Origin: Ceratothoa steindachneri
Taxonomy: Eukaryota; Arthropoda; Malacostraca; Isopoda; Cymothoidae
DNA: 64,000 nucleotides
NCBI GenBank assembly: GCA_963969495.1
Contig: OZ018330.1
Coordinates: forward strand, 50,647,973 to 50,711,972
Direction: 5' to 3'
The notes below the pieces were generated by a model. That model was given only the letters and a program-made list of their open reading frames with translations, was not told the origin of the DNA and ran no database searches. This document shows, piece after piece, positions 23,620 to 34,728 of this stretch; the stretch's first letter is position 1, and every line of letters begins with the position of its first letter. The position numbers and the translations under genes were made by a program.

Positions 23620-24420
23620 TATGATCTTTTATGTGGGATGGTCAAGTTTTACATCAATTTCTTCTAGCTAGGCCCCATCCAATTGTTCAACATACACGTG
23701 TTCTAGATGCTCACGGTATGCTTCCCAGTTGGTTCTTGTCAGGCATCTGCGTTTTGAGATTTTCACCTGGATCGGGGAGGTGGCGATGTGGGTTATCATA
23801 ATAACATGATCTGAGGGGGAGAAAGGGCCAGGGGAGTCACTTGATTCAGAGCGAAGTTTCGGTTTGTCAGCACAATATCCGGAGTGATCGACGATCTCTG
23901 TATGGAAGGTGGCGAAGTTGGGTCCTCTCTCTGCACTATGCCTATCTCAATTAGAAGGCTTAGTGAGTTACCGGCTCCGTTGAAAGCTGTTGTATAGACG
24001 GCTTCCCTACATCGAACAATTTAAATCACCGATCAGAATTGCCGAGAATTCTGTCCTAAACAGCCGTAGGAAATTGGGGATCGGAAGGTATGGGCGCCTG
24101 TGAGGTTGATATCCCACTGTGATTACCAGGTCATCGAACGTCATGGGAATCTTGATTGCCAGTTAAGATTCTTCTAAACCCTGTATCTCATTGACTTAAT
24201 CCCCTTCTTGATGGCAACGGTTGCTCCATCGAACCTCTCTCTCGAGTGACTTGCCATCAGCACTTCGTAGTTACATATCTTTATGAATTCGTTTTATCCA
24301 TTCAAGCCGTGCTCAGAAATGAAAACATGTCTGGATCAACGGATCTTTGAAGATTTTTAGATTCCTGATGTATCTAACACGAGTAGCCATGGTTAATTGT
24401 TATTGGGCTGTTTGACCTTA
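23620..24420 (-). pseudogene. family J endonuclease domain (J2)
   Basis: Broken EEP-type endonuclease. The N-terminal FISEHGLNG block is near 24,310-24,335, GYQPHRRPYLPIPNFLRL near 24,070-24,120, AILIGDLN near 24,020-24,045 and SPSDHVIMITHI near 23,785-23,820. It is followed by RTNWEAYREHLEHVYVEQ, which matches KANWELYREILNEY of J5. Several frame changes and stops. Function in an active copy: nicking of target DNA. Confidence 0.8.
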
Positions 24421-24471
24421 TTTCCCTTTGACCCTGGCTGTCGATCTTACCCTTCCCGACCTCTTTTTTTT

Positions 24472-25800
24472 CTAAATTGGTCTTGATTCAAATTGAAGCA
24501 TGATTCGGGACAGATGGTGATCAGGCCTCGGCTGAAGGCTTGTAATAACTCCTGCGATGTCGGCGTCGAATTCCCACTTATTATGCTTGCCCTTAATGAC
24601 TCCTTCAATTAGGTCGGCAACCTTGGACTTTCGTGGTATCGGTGCGGATGGGGAGCCATTAATCTTCATGCCTAGGTCTAGGGTATTTTGGAAAGGGACG
24701 GTGGGGGTAGCAGAAGCCACTGCTACTGGTTCAATTTCGATGTCCTTGGGCGCAGTCGTTTCACCTGGCAGATTACTAATTTCCATCTGAGTTTCTTCAG
24801 TTACGGTAAGTTCCTGTTTCCGTAGGCGAGGATCGCGAGAAGCCTAGCGAGACCTTGGCTCCGTCTGCTGCGCGCTTTTTATTTGGGTATGGAGAATGTC
24901 CCCTGACGGCGGGTTGACAGGAAACCACATCGGTGTGAGACTATTGTGTACCAACATCTTGTTTAGCTTTGTTGCATAGCTTCATGATTTTGTTATATTT
25001 GTAAAGTGCGCATGCAAGATAGATGCACATCACAAGGTCGGGCGTCATAGTTTGGTCAATTTGAAGCATGGTCCTGTCCTGATCGGATTTCTTCGCAACC
25101 TGGGCGTAAGTGGTGGTAGCCTTTTTGTTTCTTTCTTTAATCATTGCTTTCTTCTTATCCGTAATCAAGGCTTTTTTTTATTGTGCAAACATCGACAAGG
25201 TGCGGTAGGAGTTGCCGCAATTCAGGCACTTTTTGTTCGGGTTTTTGCATTCCTTCCAAGTGTGGCCGGACTGAGCGCATTCAGAACAGACGTTCCCTTC
25301 AAGTTGGCAGTCCCTGGTGGCGTGTTCTCCATGACATAACATGAGAAACAAGTATGTAAAGGAACGAACACTTCTCGTTCGATCCAGGTGGCGGAGACTT
25401 TAAGGTTGAACAATACCAACCCTTGCTCGGCAGCCTTTGCGGCCATCTCGGTTGTTTCAAACGTCACTTTAAACACGTGTATGCTCTTCTCCATCTCGAT
25501 TTTTAAACTTGATTGCTTCATCAATCTTAGCCCAGGTTTGTTTGTTCTCTATTTCATTTTTTTTTATTTCTTCGGCAGAGTGAGTGCCAACGTATGGGTC
25601 ATTACGTCGACATATTATCGATCTTTTTGCTGAGACATACGGGACTCTTGGTATTAGGCCGATCCCATCGAGTATTCCTCGCGATTTTTCACTGAGCAAG
25701 TTATCTAGGTCTTTGTTAAGAGTCACAAAATGCCATAAACCCGTAAGCTTGATCTTTGAGCTTGCATAGGGCGACTGCCAATTTTGAAAAAACTACCTAG
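24472..25800 (-). pseudogene. family J ORF1, gag-like (J2)
   Basis: In order: LAVALCKLKDQAYGFMAFCD (about 25,728-25,790), then IICRRNDPYVGTHSAEEIKK (near 25,560-25,640), HTRVFKVTFETTEMAAKAAE (25,420-25,490), VFVPLHTCFSCYVMENTPPG (25,320-25,385; start of the zinc knuckles), then TTTYAQVAKKSDQD (about 25,070-25,115) and a Pro-rich C-terminal part (24,472-24,786). The VFKV...AA..G...F...I..E.....C..C pattern is shared with J3 and J5. Gag-like ORF1 proteins bind the element RNA. Four frame changes split it. Confidence 0.85.
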
Positions 25801-26050
25801 AACACCTTCTCACGAGAAGGTTTCGGAGGATGCTCCTTGACCCGGAGCGGAACACGTTTCTCGCGCGAAGAAGGGCCCCCTGCGAGGCTTCCTTGCGGGA
25901 TTCGGACACGTCAGAGACAGGCAGCTTCTAGAGATCTTAAGTGGCAGAAAGGTTATTAGAACTAGAGATGTGCTGAAAAGCAGGCAAATGCGCAGGGTCA
26001 TTTCCCAAAGCTCTTGATTTCACACGTAGGCACGCGCGCGCGCTGGGGTG

Positions 26051-26831
26051 GGCGTGTGAAGGACCAGGCGAGATTGCTGGATCCGAAAGCGGCGCTCTTC
26101 AAAATATGTAAGTCTTCACCTACTAATCTTGATGGAGAAATTCGGAGGTGAAAAAAGGAGGACTTTGCTTTTGAGAGTGCAATGTAAGTCTTCCAGAAAC
26201 GCAGTCTATAATAGGTTTGAAATGTGTAGTACCTTTTTATAATGACTCAATGTGTATCTGAAACGCACACGCGCGCATTTGAAATATAAGGAGGCTCCAA
26301 CCCTTCATTCAGACCTTAGTGTCCTTTATTCCTTGTACTCCGCTTTTCATTTTTACTCACTTCCCATTTTGCTTCCGCCTCTTCTTTTTCGCTCCTTCTA
26401 TTTCACCGTTGTGATGGTATGTTCGTTTTCAGAAATTGAGCGCTGGTTGCGGCTTGGCAGAATCCCCCCCCCCCCTCCTGTATTAAGGATTTGGAATAAA
26501 TGCTAGAGACAAGCAACTTGGTCGCTTTGTGGAATTCGCCGCTTGGACAGCTGATAGACCGCTCTCATTAATCTTGGTCAGGCAGACTCACAGCACAACT
26601 TCAACGCTTTCTCGAACGAAGAGGATTTTAAGGATTACTCTCGGAAGGAATCAACACCAGTATATTTGTTCACATACGAGAACAAGAAAGAAGCTGCAGT
26701 TCATCATCATTTTCAACCTCATTTTCATATATTGTCTCGTTTACCTTTTCCTCTCCCACACCCAAATTCCTCTCATACAGGGGGGTACTAAAGAAGAGAG
26801 AATAATATTTTTTAAGGCCCGTCATATATCA
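26051..26831. other. spacer between head-to-head J2 and J3
   Basis: No gene supported. A (CG)n-like cgcgcgcgc stretch at about 26,034-26,042 and a C12 run at 26,464-26,475. May hold extra 5' UTR sequence of J2, whose 5' limit is unclear. Confidence 0.5.
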
Positions 26832-27319
26832 CCATGACTGCCTAAATCCCCCACCCCCTTCCCCCCACCCATGGCCCAATACCTTAGCTAAATGACGCTG
26901 ATATTCGACCTCGTCCCAACTATGCAGAGTATTAGCATATGCATAATTGGGGGTACGGGTGGAGGGAGGTTTGAGGATTACCCTACTAGAGGAGCCCCCG
27001 GACAATGGATCGGGGTTGCAACCTTCGCAGGGGAGTCTAACCACTTCGCCTGTGAGCCCCCCCCCCAAGACCACTGAGGGACATACAACCATCTCAGTGT
27101 ATGCTAAGAAGCAACCACGGTATTTAATTCCCTCGAGGTGGCGGCACCCCCGGCTAGCGATGGTTATTTCCGCGCTAACCCACAAACGTCCGTCACTTTT
27201 CACCCCTCGAGAGGAGCCCACCCGGGTCCATCCATTCATTCATTTTTCACATCATATCAGCCCCTTTTGTTGAGGGCGGGCCTACGAGATATTGGGGGGA
27301 GAGGGACCCCTATATCACA

Positions 27320-28310
27320 GACATGAACTTGGAGTATAGAATAATTCCACTAAGGACCAAAGCAGGCAAAGCTAAACCAGAAAGAGGACTTCTCATCAGT
27401 ACCTTCTACACTGACTTAAAAATCGCAATCACGAAACTGATAGAGGTACCAAACTGATACCTTGCATTCTGCCACAAGCAAGAAGACATTGAACGGCTGG
27501 TGGCAACCGATGTGCTGAATGAAAGCTCTAAGCAAAATCGGCTTAACACCAAAACTGCCACCACAATTAATGGCGAATCGCTCATTTGTGTGCCGTAAAG
27601 TAGACCTTTATTGCTGCTCGCACAGAAAAGAGGAACTTCAAGAAGAATTAGGTAGGGAAAACCAGCACCTCAACATTTCAGAAATCATCAAATTCTGCCA
27701 CCATACTCACGTTTTCAAGGTAGTATGTACCTCATCTGAGAAGGCTAACAAAACCACCAACAATGGAATACTGGCATTCGGAATGAGAATACCACCTGAA
27801 AACATCGAAATGAGAAATTCATCAATGTGCAGACCTGTTTCCAGTTTTATGCGATTGAAGATCACGTGACAAGGAACTGCCCCGTAAAAGACATTAAGAT
27901 CTGCTCAGAGTTTAGCATAATTGGCCACACCTTTCTCGAATGCACTGAACAAATAAAAAAGTGTATCAACGGCCAAGGGCCGCATAGAACTATGGCCATT
28001 AACTGTCCGAAAAGAAAGGCCATAATAAACAGGAAGGAAGAAATGGAAAAAGAAGAAACACATAAGAGAGCAAACCAAACATATGCCAGCATAGCAAAAG
28101 CCACAGTAAAAGAAATAAAAGAAACGCAGGAGCAAAAAAATAACATCAACGTGAATGAAGGAACCGGCCTCCACATACTGGCTTGCATAATGTTTGGCCA
28201 CGACCATAACATAGCACAACCGGGAACATTCGCCGAGACGTGGAACCAACTTCTGGAAAAGAACGGAATCAGGAAAATCCCCCCCCCCCCAACCCTCCTT
28301 CGGCATTAAT
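27320..28310 (+). pseudogene. family J ORF1, gag-like (J3)
   Basis: Starts near MNLEYRIIPLRTKAG (27,325), which matches VPLRTISG of J5. Then FYTDLKIAITKLIEVPN, YLAFCHKQEDIERL, FVCRKVDLYCCSHRKEELQE (27,575-27,640) and HVFKVVCTSSEKANKT (27,710-27,760). A decayed zinc-knuckle array follows: CFQFYAIEDHVTRNC (27,830-27,880), then ICSEFSIIGHTFLEC. ANQTYASIAKATVKE near 28,070-28,115 is the YAxxAK motif seen in all family J ORF1 copies. Split into at least three frames; the Gly positions of the knuckles are partly lost. A Lys-rich tail continues to about 28,690. Confidence 0.82.
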
Positions 28311-28800
28311 ATTCGTCGTAACAGCCGGGAAAAACGCTGCAGGTAAAAGATATGCTGAGGGAGAAGCAAAAGAAGATAACTGGCGAATCTAATTAAGAAG
28401 AAAAAGAAACTGACAAATCTGAAAAAGATTGAGAAAGAAGGAAAAAAAGAAAAGTCAAACCAAAAAAGAGCGCACCGAAACAGACACACAATCAGGTACA
28501 GAAAGCGAAGAAGGCTGTCGTTACGAAGCTAAAGACTGCAAATTAGAGATCTTCGTACACGAAGGATACCCTTTGCCAAAAAGAGCAAAACTAGAGGACA
28601 TTAAAAAAGGAAAAGTAAGAGGAACATGTAAGTGGAAATGTGTCACCGATCACGATGAAAAGGCAATTACAACAACTGATTGGTGAAAACAGAATTAGAT
28701 ACGAAAATAATAAAAAAAAGACATTCGCAAGGATAGAAAAAGGAAAATGGAAGAACCCCAGATCAAAAAGCAAGTAGTTACAAAAAAGAAATAAGTAAAT

Positions 28801-29450
28801 ATGGACTACACGATAAAAAAGCTAAAGATCCTTCATATTAACACCGACGGCTGGAAAAACAAAAGCATACAATATGGAAATATTTTTAGGAAACGAGATC
28901 CTGACGTGATCACAATTTCGGAACATGGAATAAAAGATGAAGAAACAATGAAAATCTCCAATTGTCATATAATAAAAAAGAATCCCACCGGGTAAAGGTA
29001 TGATGGCAGAGCCATCGCAATAAAACGCAACCTTCGATACACACAATAACGTGAGGTTGACGAGGCCTATGTGGCCGTAACACTGGAAATGGAGTACTCT
29101 GCAATCACGCTAGCGTCTGCCTATCAACTGCCTCGACGCTCGTACATTCCGGTTCACTCACTAATGGAACTATTCAATAAGAATAATCCCACGAGGCTAC
29201 TGGGGAACCTGAAAGGCAGAATACCCAAATCAGGCTACGGGACAAAAACCACGCAGGAAAGAATCTAGAGCTGCTCTTAATGGAGAGAAACATTCTAAAA
29301 AGAGTAGGACCAGAATTCCCAACTTACATTGCAGCAAGAAGCGCAACCAATCCTGATATAGTGTTGACAGACAATAATTTTCCATACAATGTATATGTGG
29401 AACCTGTTCCCATAGCTTCAGCGACCATATTGGAATTCTGGTGACCATTA
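28801..29450 (+). pseudogene. family J endonuclease domain (J3)
   Basis: LKILHINTDGWKNKSIQYGN then DPDVITISEHGIKDEE at 28,822-28,945 are the first blocks; the Glu of SEHGI is the family's metal-binding residue. IIKKNPTG is followed by an in-frame TAA (28,993-28,998). Then come YDGRAIAIKRN, ASAYQLPRRSYIPVHSLMEL and LLGNLKGRIPKSGYG, where the usual GDLN reads GNLK. Past a frameshift, ATNPDIVLTDNNFPYN (29,346-29,393) opens the block that is tandemly repeated, and CSDHIGILVTI (about 29,990) is the SDH block in repeat unit 2. Inactive. Confidence 0.85.
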
Positions 29451-31040
29451 ACCAGAATCCAATACAGGCCCCAATAAAACTGAAAAGCCTAGAGACTGGC
29501 AAATTGGGAAAGATATACACCAATACAAGAAGGCTACACCCAACTAGACCTAGATGGAAAAATCTACGAAGAATTGTGAAACATAACCGAAACACTAATC
29601 GAGTACATAAATAAAGCAAATGAGAAAGTATACTTAAGATCAGGTATAAAACTCTTCCGCACCCAAAATGGACGGAAGAGATGAAAAGGAAAGCTAGAAA
29701 AATAAAAGAGCAATACACACAAATTAGTCAGTCTGGAACAAACAGACACAAAAGCAAAGAGCTAACAAGACTGAAAAGAGAAATGATCTTCCTGATTAAA
29801 GACCAATAGGAAGAAAATGTAATCAATTTATTAAGAAGATAAAAAAACACCAAAGATCCAAACGAAGCTTGGAAAATGCTAAAAATAATACAAGGTCAGC
29901 CACCAAGAAAGCCGATAATAGTGTTGACAGACAATAATTTTCCATACAATGTATATGTGGAACCTGTTCCCATACCTTGCAGCGACCATATTGGAATTCT
30001 GGTGACCATTAACCAGAATCCAATACAGGCCCCAATAAAACTGAAAAGCCTAGAGACTGGCAAATTGGGAAAGATATACACCAATACAAGAAGGCTACAC
30101 CCAACTAGACCTAGATGGAAAAATCTACGAAGAATTGTGAAACATAACCGAAACACTAATCGAGTACATAAATAAAGCAAATGAGAAAGTATACTTAAGA
30201 TCAGGTATAAAACTCTTCCGCACCCAAAATGGACGGAAGAGATGAAAAGGAAAGCTAGAAAAATAAAAGAGCAATACACACAAATTAGTCAGTCTGGAAC
30301 AAACAGACACAAAAGCAAAGAGCTAACAAGACTGAAAAGAGAAATGATCTTCCTGATTAAAGACCAATAGGAAGAAAATGTAATCAATTTATTAAGAAGA
30401 TAAAAAAACACCAAAGATCCAAACGAAGCTTGGAAAATGCTAAAAATAATACAAGGTCAGCCACCAAGAAAGCCGATAATAGTGTTGACAGACAATAATT
30501 TTCCATACAATGTATATGTGGAACCTGTTCCCATACCTTGCAGCGACCATATTGGAATTCTGGTGACCATTAACCAGAATCCAATACAGGCCCCAATAAA
30601 ACTGAAAAGCCTAGAGACTGGCAAATTGGGAAAGATATACACCAATACAAGAAGGCTACACCCAACTAGACCTAGATGGAAAAATCTACGAAGAATTGTG
30701 AAACATAACCGAAACACTAATCGAGTACATAAATAAAGCAAATGAGAAAGTATACTTAAGATCAGGTATAAAACTCTTCCGCACCCAAAATGGACGGAAG
30801 AGATGAAAAGGAAAGCTAGAAAAATAAAAGAGCAATACACACAAATTAGTCAGTCTGGAACAAACAGACACAAAAGCAAAGAGCTAACAAGACTGAAAAG
30901 AGAAATGATCTTCCTGATTAAAGACCAATAGGAAGAAAATGTAATCAATTTATTAAGAAGATAAAAAAACACCAAAGATCCAAACGAAGCTTGGAAAATG
31001 CTAAAAATAATACAAGGTCAGCCACCAAGAAAGCCGATAA
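29359..31040 (+). repeat. 561-bp tandem repeat, three units
   Basis: Units: 29,359-29,918 (560 bp), 29,919-30,479 (561) and 30,480-31,040 (561). Units 2 and 3 look identical by eye; unit 1 differs by a substitution and a 1-bp indel near 29,415 (catagcttcagc vs cataccttgcagc). Each unit runs from the C-terminal endonuclease block IVLTDNNFPYN through SDH and the EN-RT spacer to LKIIQGQPPRKPI. The junction joins aagccgata to atagtgttgac; the outer borders share gata, so a microhomology-mediated duplication fits. Near-identity implies a recent event or an assembly error. Confidence 0.95.
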
Positions 31041-31185
31041 AAATAACAGACTAAGAAAACTAGTTCTTATGAAGCGAAGCAGCAATAGAAGAAAAATTCA
31101 GAGAACATTGGAGCGAGATATACACTATAGAAGAAAAGGACAATCAAGGACAATCCCCGTAATTAAAAAAAAAAACACGATCTCA

Positions 31186-33214
31186 TGCTATCTCTCTGTA
31201 TCAACTATCATCTCCCTCACTTCTTTCACCTCAGCTCGTCGCTTTGTGAGCAGGCATATGCCGGGTATTGTCCAGTCTTGTGTGTGTAATATGTGTGTGT
31301 TGGTGGTGGACGTGTGGGCTTTGGCCGGAGAGCTCGCCTCCGCCTCATCCCGCGCCTGCCCAAAGCGATCACATTCCTCCCCGGCGACCTTTTCCCCCCT
31401 TGCGGATGGGGGCGTGGGAACCCTCGCCTCGTGAGGTGGGAACGAGGTAAACACCGCAACACCCACTTAATTCACCCTCCTTTTATTTATTTGATTACTG
31501 CCTTGTTTAAGCGCTAATTACCAAAGTTGTTTAAGTTTTAATTAGGAACTAAAATGCCTACCCTCTCCCCCTCGCTTTCTCACCTCTTCCCTTTTCCTTA
31601 AATGTTGCTAATGGGAGAGCTTAAGCCAACCACCTGCTGTCCACGCGACAGGTTTGTGGGGGCGTGGGGGATGCATATTCGCACTTGTGAACGATTGTGC
31701 TCTTTGTACGAACTTGTTTATGGACTCTTATAATAACCATTCCCGATATTTAGGATTAAGAACGCTGCGTTTGCTGTCCCTGTCAATCCTCAACCCCTTT
31801 TCAGTATTCTCTTTATTATTTCTCCTTCCTTTATCTGATTGGTCTTTCTCTCATTTTTTTTCGTAACCCGTTAAATACATCTTCCTTGGATGCGCCATTT
31901 TTCGTTCCCTTTTCCGCTTGATCAGATTAAATCTCATGCTTCGAAGAGTGGAACCTTCTTTGTAAGGAGGCGAAGAGAAGGGGTCAGTTTCTCGCCATTT
32001 TTGGTCGGGTGAGTGAGTTTCTTTGTACGGAAAATTTTCACCAATGGCGGTAAATTAATTTGTACATTAATCTGGCTTCATTATCGAGGGATATATAGCC
32101 CTCCCTTTACTTGATCCCAAGCTTAATCGAGTTCTAGGGTGCGGGTAAACGTCTCCTTATCTGCTTCTAAATAAAGTGCGTTTTCTTTCATTTTCTAGGT
32201 TTTGTTATTTTAATGAGTTAAGAGTAAATGTTTACAACTTAATCTCTTCCTTCTGTGATCACGCAATTGAAACTGGGATTTTTAAAGCGACTACTTTAAA
32301 TGGAGAAATAGGAATTGGCGCTTGATTTCTTGATGCTGATGGGTATGTGATTTCGAAAGGAAGAAACAGTCCTTCCTGAATTCATAAATCTTAACCATGG
32401 CCCATCAATGTGGGGGGGGGGGCGTCCTTGTGCGTGTGTAGTCGATTTCGTTATTTGTTACTATATCATATCATTCTTGACAACAGATGTTTAGGAAGAG
32501 CACTTATATAAGTGTTTAGGAAGACCAGTTATGCAATACTCCCTGCCATTGTGTCTGTCTCTCAGGCCTGTCCCTCTCTCTCCGGTTACTTCCCCCCTCG
32601 CCAACTCAATTAATGGAATACGATTTCTGTTCCGATGTGTTGTAAATCTTTATGGAAGTTGAAATGTGATTAAGGTGAGGAGTCGAGCCTTGAGAAAGAA
32701 CTAAGCGATTGTTTTGGCGCCTCTTCTTGATACACGGTCAATGGTATTCCTCTGTACATAAAGTGCACGTATGAATGAAGTGCTGTTTGGCGTCATTTGT
32801 ATAGGTTGAAGAAGATCGTAAGACGTGGTGGCGAGCTACCCCGAATGAAAGTGGCTCCGTCTCGATTCCTGAAGCCCCCTCCATAGAGAGCAGGAAGGAG
32901 GGGGGGATTAAACGTACACGCGAATTTGGGATGTGACTGCGAGTGCTGTCAACATCCTTCCGAGCAGCAGCTTGGTTTCCGATGTAGAAAAAAAGCGTGG
33001 TAGAGGTATACTAAATGGGCGGTCTACTTTTCGTTTTTGTAGATTAATCGAGCCTGAAAAAAGCTGCTGAAACATTGTTCATATTCAGGCTCCTGTGAAT
33101 TCGTAAGTGTACTGAAAATATCTTCGGGGTTGATCTCAACGGGGTCAGGGAAGGCGCTCTCGTCTTCAAACCTTTGTCCTTACGAGTCGGTCAAGAGGCC
33201 TGTTGATTTATTTG
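31186..33214. other. anonymous intergenic DNA
   Basis: No gene supported. The first ~70 bp resemble the DNA after the A-tract of copy J4. TAAT-core words cluster near 31,505-31,550 and 32,050-32,075. A G11 run lies at 32,412-32,422. Confidence 0.55.
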
Positions 33215-33499
33215 TTAACCCTTTCTTTCCCGAAGTATTGCTTTCTGTAATAAAAATTTGCTTTAAAACATTCCATTTAGGTCATAAAACACAATGTATA
33301 CAACTTTTTTTATTGAACATTGAAGGAACTGCATAAAAATAGAATGATTGATTCCACATGAAAAAACCTAAAAAATAAAATCATTGGGAAAATAAGAAAG
33401 AAAACCTGGAATTTAGTAACTACATTTCCTAAAAATAAAAGTGAATTCATTTTTATTAATTTTAATAAAATAATATCCACACAATTTATTTTTTTATGA

Positions 33500-33790
33500 A
33501 ATGTAAGGAAACAATTTTGCTCTTTCAACAGGCAAAATGAGATGTTGGACTTGCTACACTTCATATGTGCGTAAGCTTTGATGCAGCATTTGCATCTTTA
33601 CTTTAGATTAGAAGGCACAGGAAAATGATCAAACCTCTCCAAATGTACATCATCGACTGGCCTTGTTGCTGTCATTCTTTTTGCATTTAGACTGATTTTA
33701 CTCTCATTCGACGGCCTACATTTTTGCCTTGTTGTACTTTTACCAGCATTAGTTAGTGAGAGCTTCTCCTCTAATGTGTTTTTTAGGAGG
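33500..33790 (-). pseudogene. piggyBac transposase C-terminal fragment
   Basis: The minus strand reads TATRPVDDVHLERFDHFPVP (about 33,610-33,670), then a stop, then RCKCCIKAYAHMKCSKSN (about 33,545-33,595) and SFCLLKEQNCFLTFH (about 33,495-33,540). R.VDDV....HFPVP followed by a C.xC...H.KC...C...NCF..FH pattern is the cysteine-rich C-terminal domain of piggyBac transposases, which helps bind the element ends. The catalytic DDD domain is not present. One stop codon (TAA near 33,600) splits the fragment. Its position, C-terminus nearest the left end, suits an element transcribed from right to left. Confidence 0.85.
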
Positions 33791-34175
33791 CATCTGAAGA
33801 CTAAATAAATGAAGATTAGTTATTTTATTTTTTCATGTATCTATAGGTTAGGATAGGTTATTGAGCCAGGCCATGTACTCCCACTCAGGGGCTGAGACCA
33901 TTACCGACCTTGGTATGGCAGCACTTGTAGCTAAATAGGCCCTATAGAACTAAACCAAATTATAGGTAGCAGGAGCACTAGAATATATGTACATAAATCA
34001 CCGCTCAGCTAGCGGGCTAAGGCATATGAAGGGATGGTGTTTACACTGCACCATCAAGCTAGGGGGAGGAGTTGTCTCTAGCAGCCAACAGCTAGCCTGG
34101 CGGAGGAGATTCTTACACGGCGCAATCACCACTGTCTTCCGAGACAGAAGGATGCCAACATACACTACACATACA

Positions 34176-34189
34176 AACACACACACACA

Positions 34190-34266
<77 letters not shown>

Positions 34267-34275
34267 TGTGTGTGA
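34176..34275. repeat. (CA)n-(AT)35-(GT)n compound microsatellite
   Basis: CA repeats (34,176-34,190), then AT repeats (34,193-34,263), then GT repeats (34,264-34,273). The CA and GT arms are complementary, so the whole array is a near-perfect palindrome able to form a hairpin. It lies inside the piggyBac element. Confidence 0.95.
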
Positions 34276-34728
34276 GCAGTACTTATATCAAATAACACAG
34301 TTTGTGCGGTTATAAACAATGTAGACGTAGCCTAACTCAGAAAATTGCATAAACTTTTTTCTTTATACTAATACTTAGGAAAAGTCCAAAATGATGCCAC
34401 ATGGAATCACGTAAGTTAGAAAAGATATTGCGCATACAAATTATATGCTGAAGGTATAACTAACAAATTCTAATCTCATCTATAAACTTTCTTCTATGTA
34501 ATAAAATAGAAATGGAAATAAAAAAGTATGCTTACCTTATCGTATTCATCAGTCAAATATCTGCGTATAACCCACCGATCCCAATGGCATGACGGTCAAA
34601 ACTATTTCATATCCGTAACCGACACCTCGTATGAGGAGCAAACAAATCAAAACATGCCAAATGTCCCAGTTGGCAATCCATGAAAACATTTCGCTGCCCT
34701 ATGGAATCATTGGGAGCGAAAGGGTTAA

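Larger units (their letters stand above)
21049..26050 (-). mobile_element. family J copy J2, near full-length, interrupted by a MITE
   Basis: Minus-strand Jockey-like element with ORF1 (24,472-25,800), endonuclease (23,620-24,420), RT (21,447-23,480) and an A-rich (T-rich on plus) 3' UTR to about 21,060. A CpG-rich 5' region with an accttctc/gagaaggt hairpin at 25,803-25,821 precedes ORF1. Both ends are approximate, because no target duplication was found. A 505-bp hAT-type MITE splits the RT at 22,010-22,514. Frameshifts and stops occur throughout. It faces copy J3 head to head, about 0.8 kb away. Confidence 0.85.
26832..31185 (+). mobile_element. family J copy J3, RT-less, with internal tandem triplication
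   Basis: The 5' end is set by alignment with J5: atgactgcctaa (26,833) with atgactgcttaa (41,046), then ccaactatgc...atgcataattggggg with ccaactatgc...gcatgattggggg, and acgggtgg-to-gcaacc blocks. It contains a 5' UTR (26,832-27,320), ORF1 (27,320-28,690), endonuclease (28,801-29,450), a 561-bp unit in three copies (29,359-31,040) and a short piece of the EN-RT spacer (AIEEKFREHW, about 31,070-31,100) that runs into an A-tract near 31,165-31,175. The RT domain is missing entirely. Confidence 0.82.
33219..34724 (-). mobile_element. piggyBac-type element, deleted, 1,506 bp
   Basis: Flanked by TTAA at 33,215-33,218 and 34,725-34,728. The left end is ccctttctttccc and the right end, reversed, is ccctttcgctccc (11 of 13 match). 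TTAA target plus CCC/GGG ends defines piggyBac. The left part encodes a transposase C-terminus on the minus strand (33,500-33,790). The rest of the transposase is gone, replaced by about 0.9 kb of other DNA that includes a (CA)(AT)(GT) microsatellite. Inactive, but its ends look mobilisable in principle. Confidence 0.9.

Noticed and set aside
27905..28489. 194-aa minus frame rich in Phe and Ser
   Set aside because: Antisense shadow of the Lys-rich family J ORF1; low-complexity composition.
29896..30840. Repeated 127-aa minus frames as a tandem gene family
   Set aside because: They are antisense to the 561-bp tandem unit, whose plus strand encodes the endonuclease-RT spacer.
29359..31040. Tandem array as a CRISPR-like or satellite array
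   Set aside because: Units are 561 bp without spacers and derive from retrotransposon coding sequence; only three copies.
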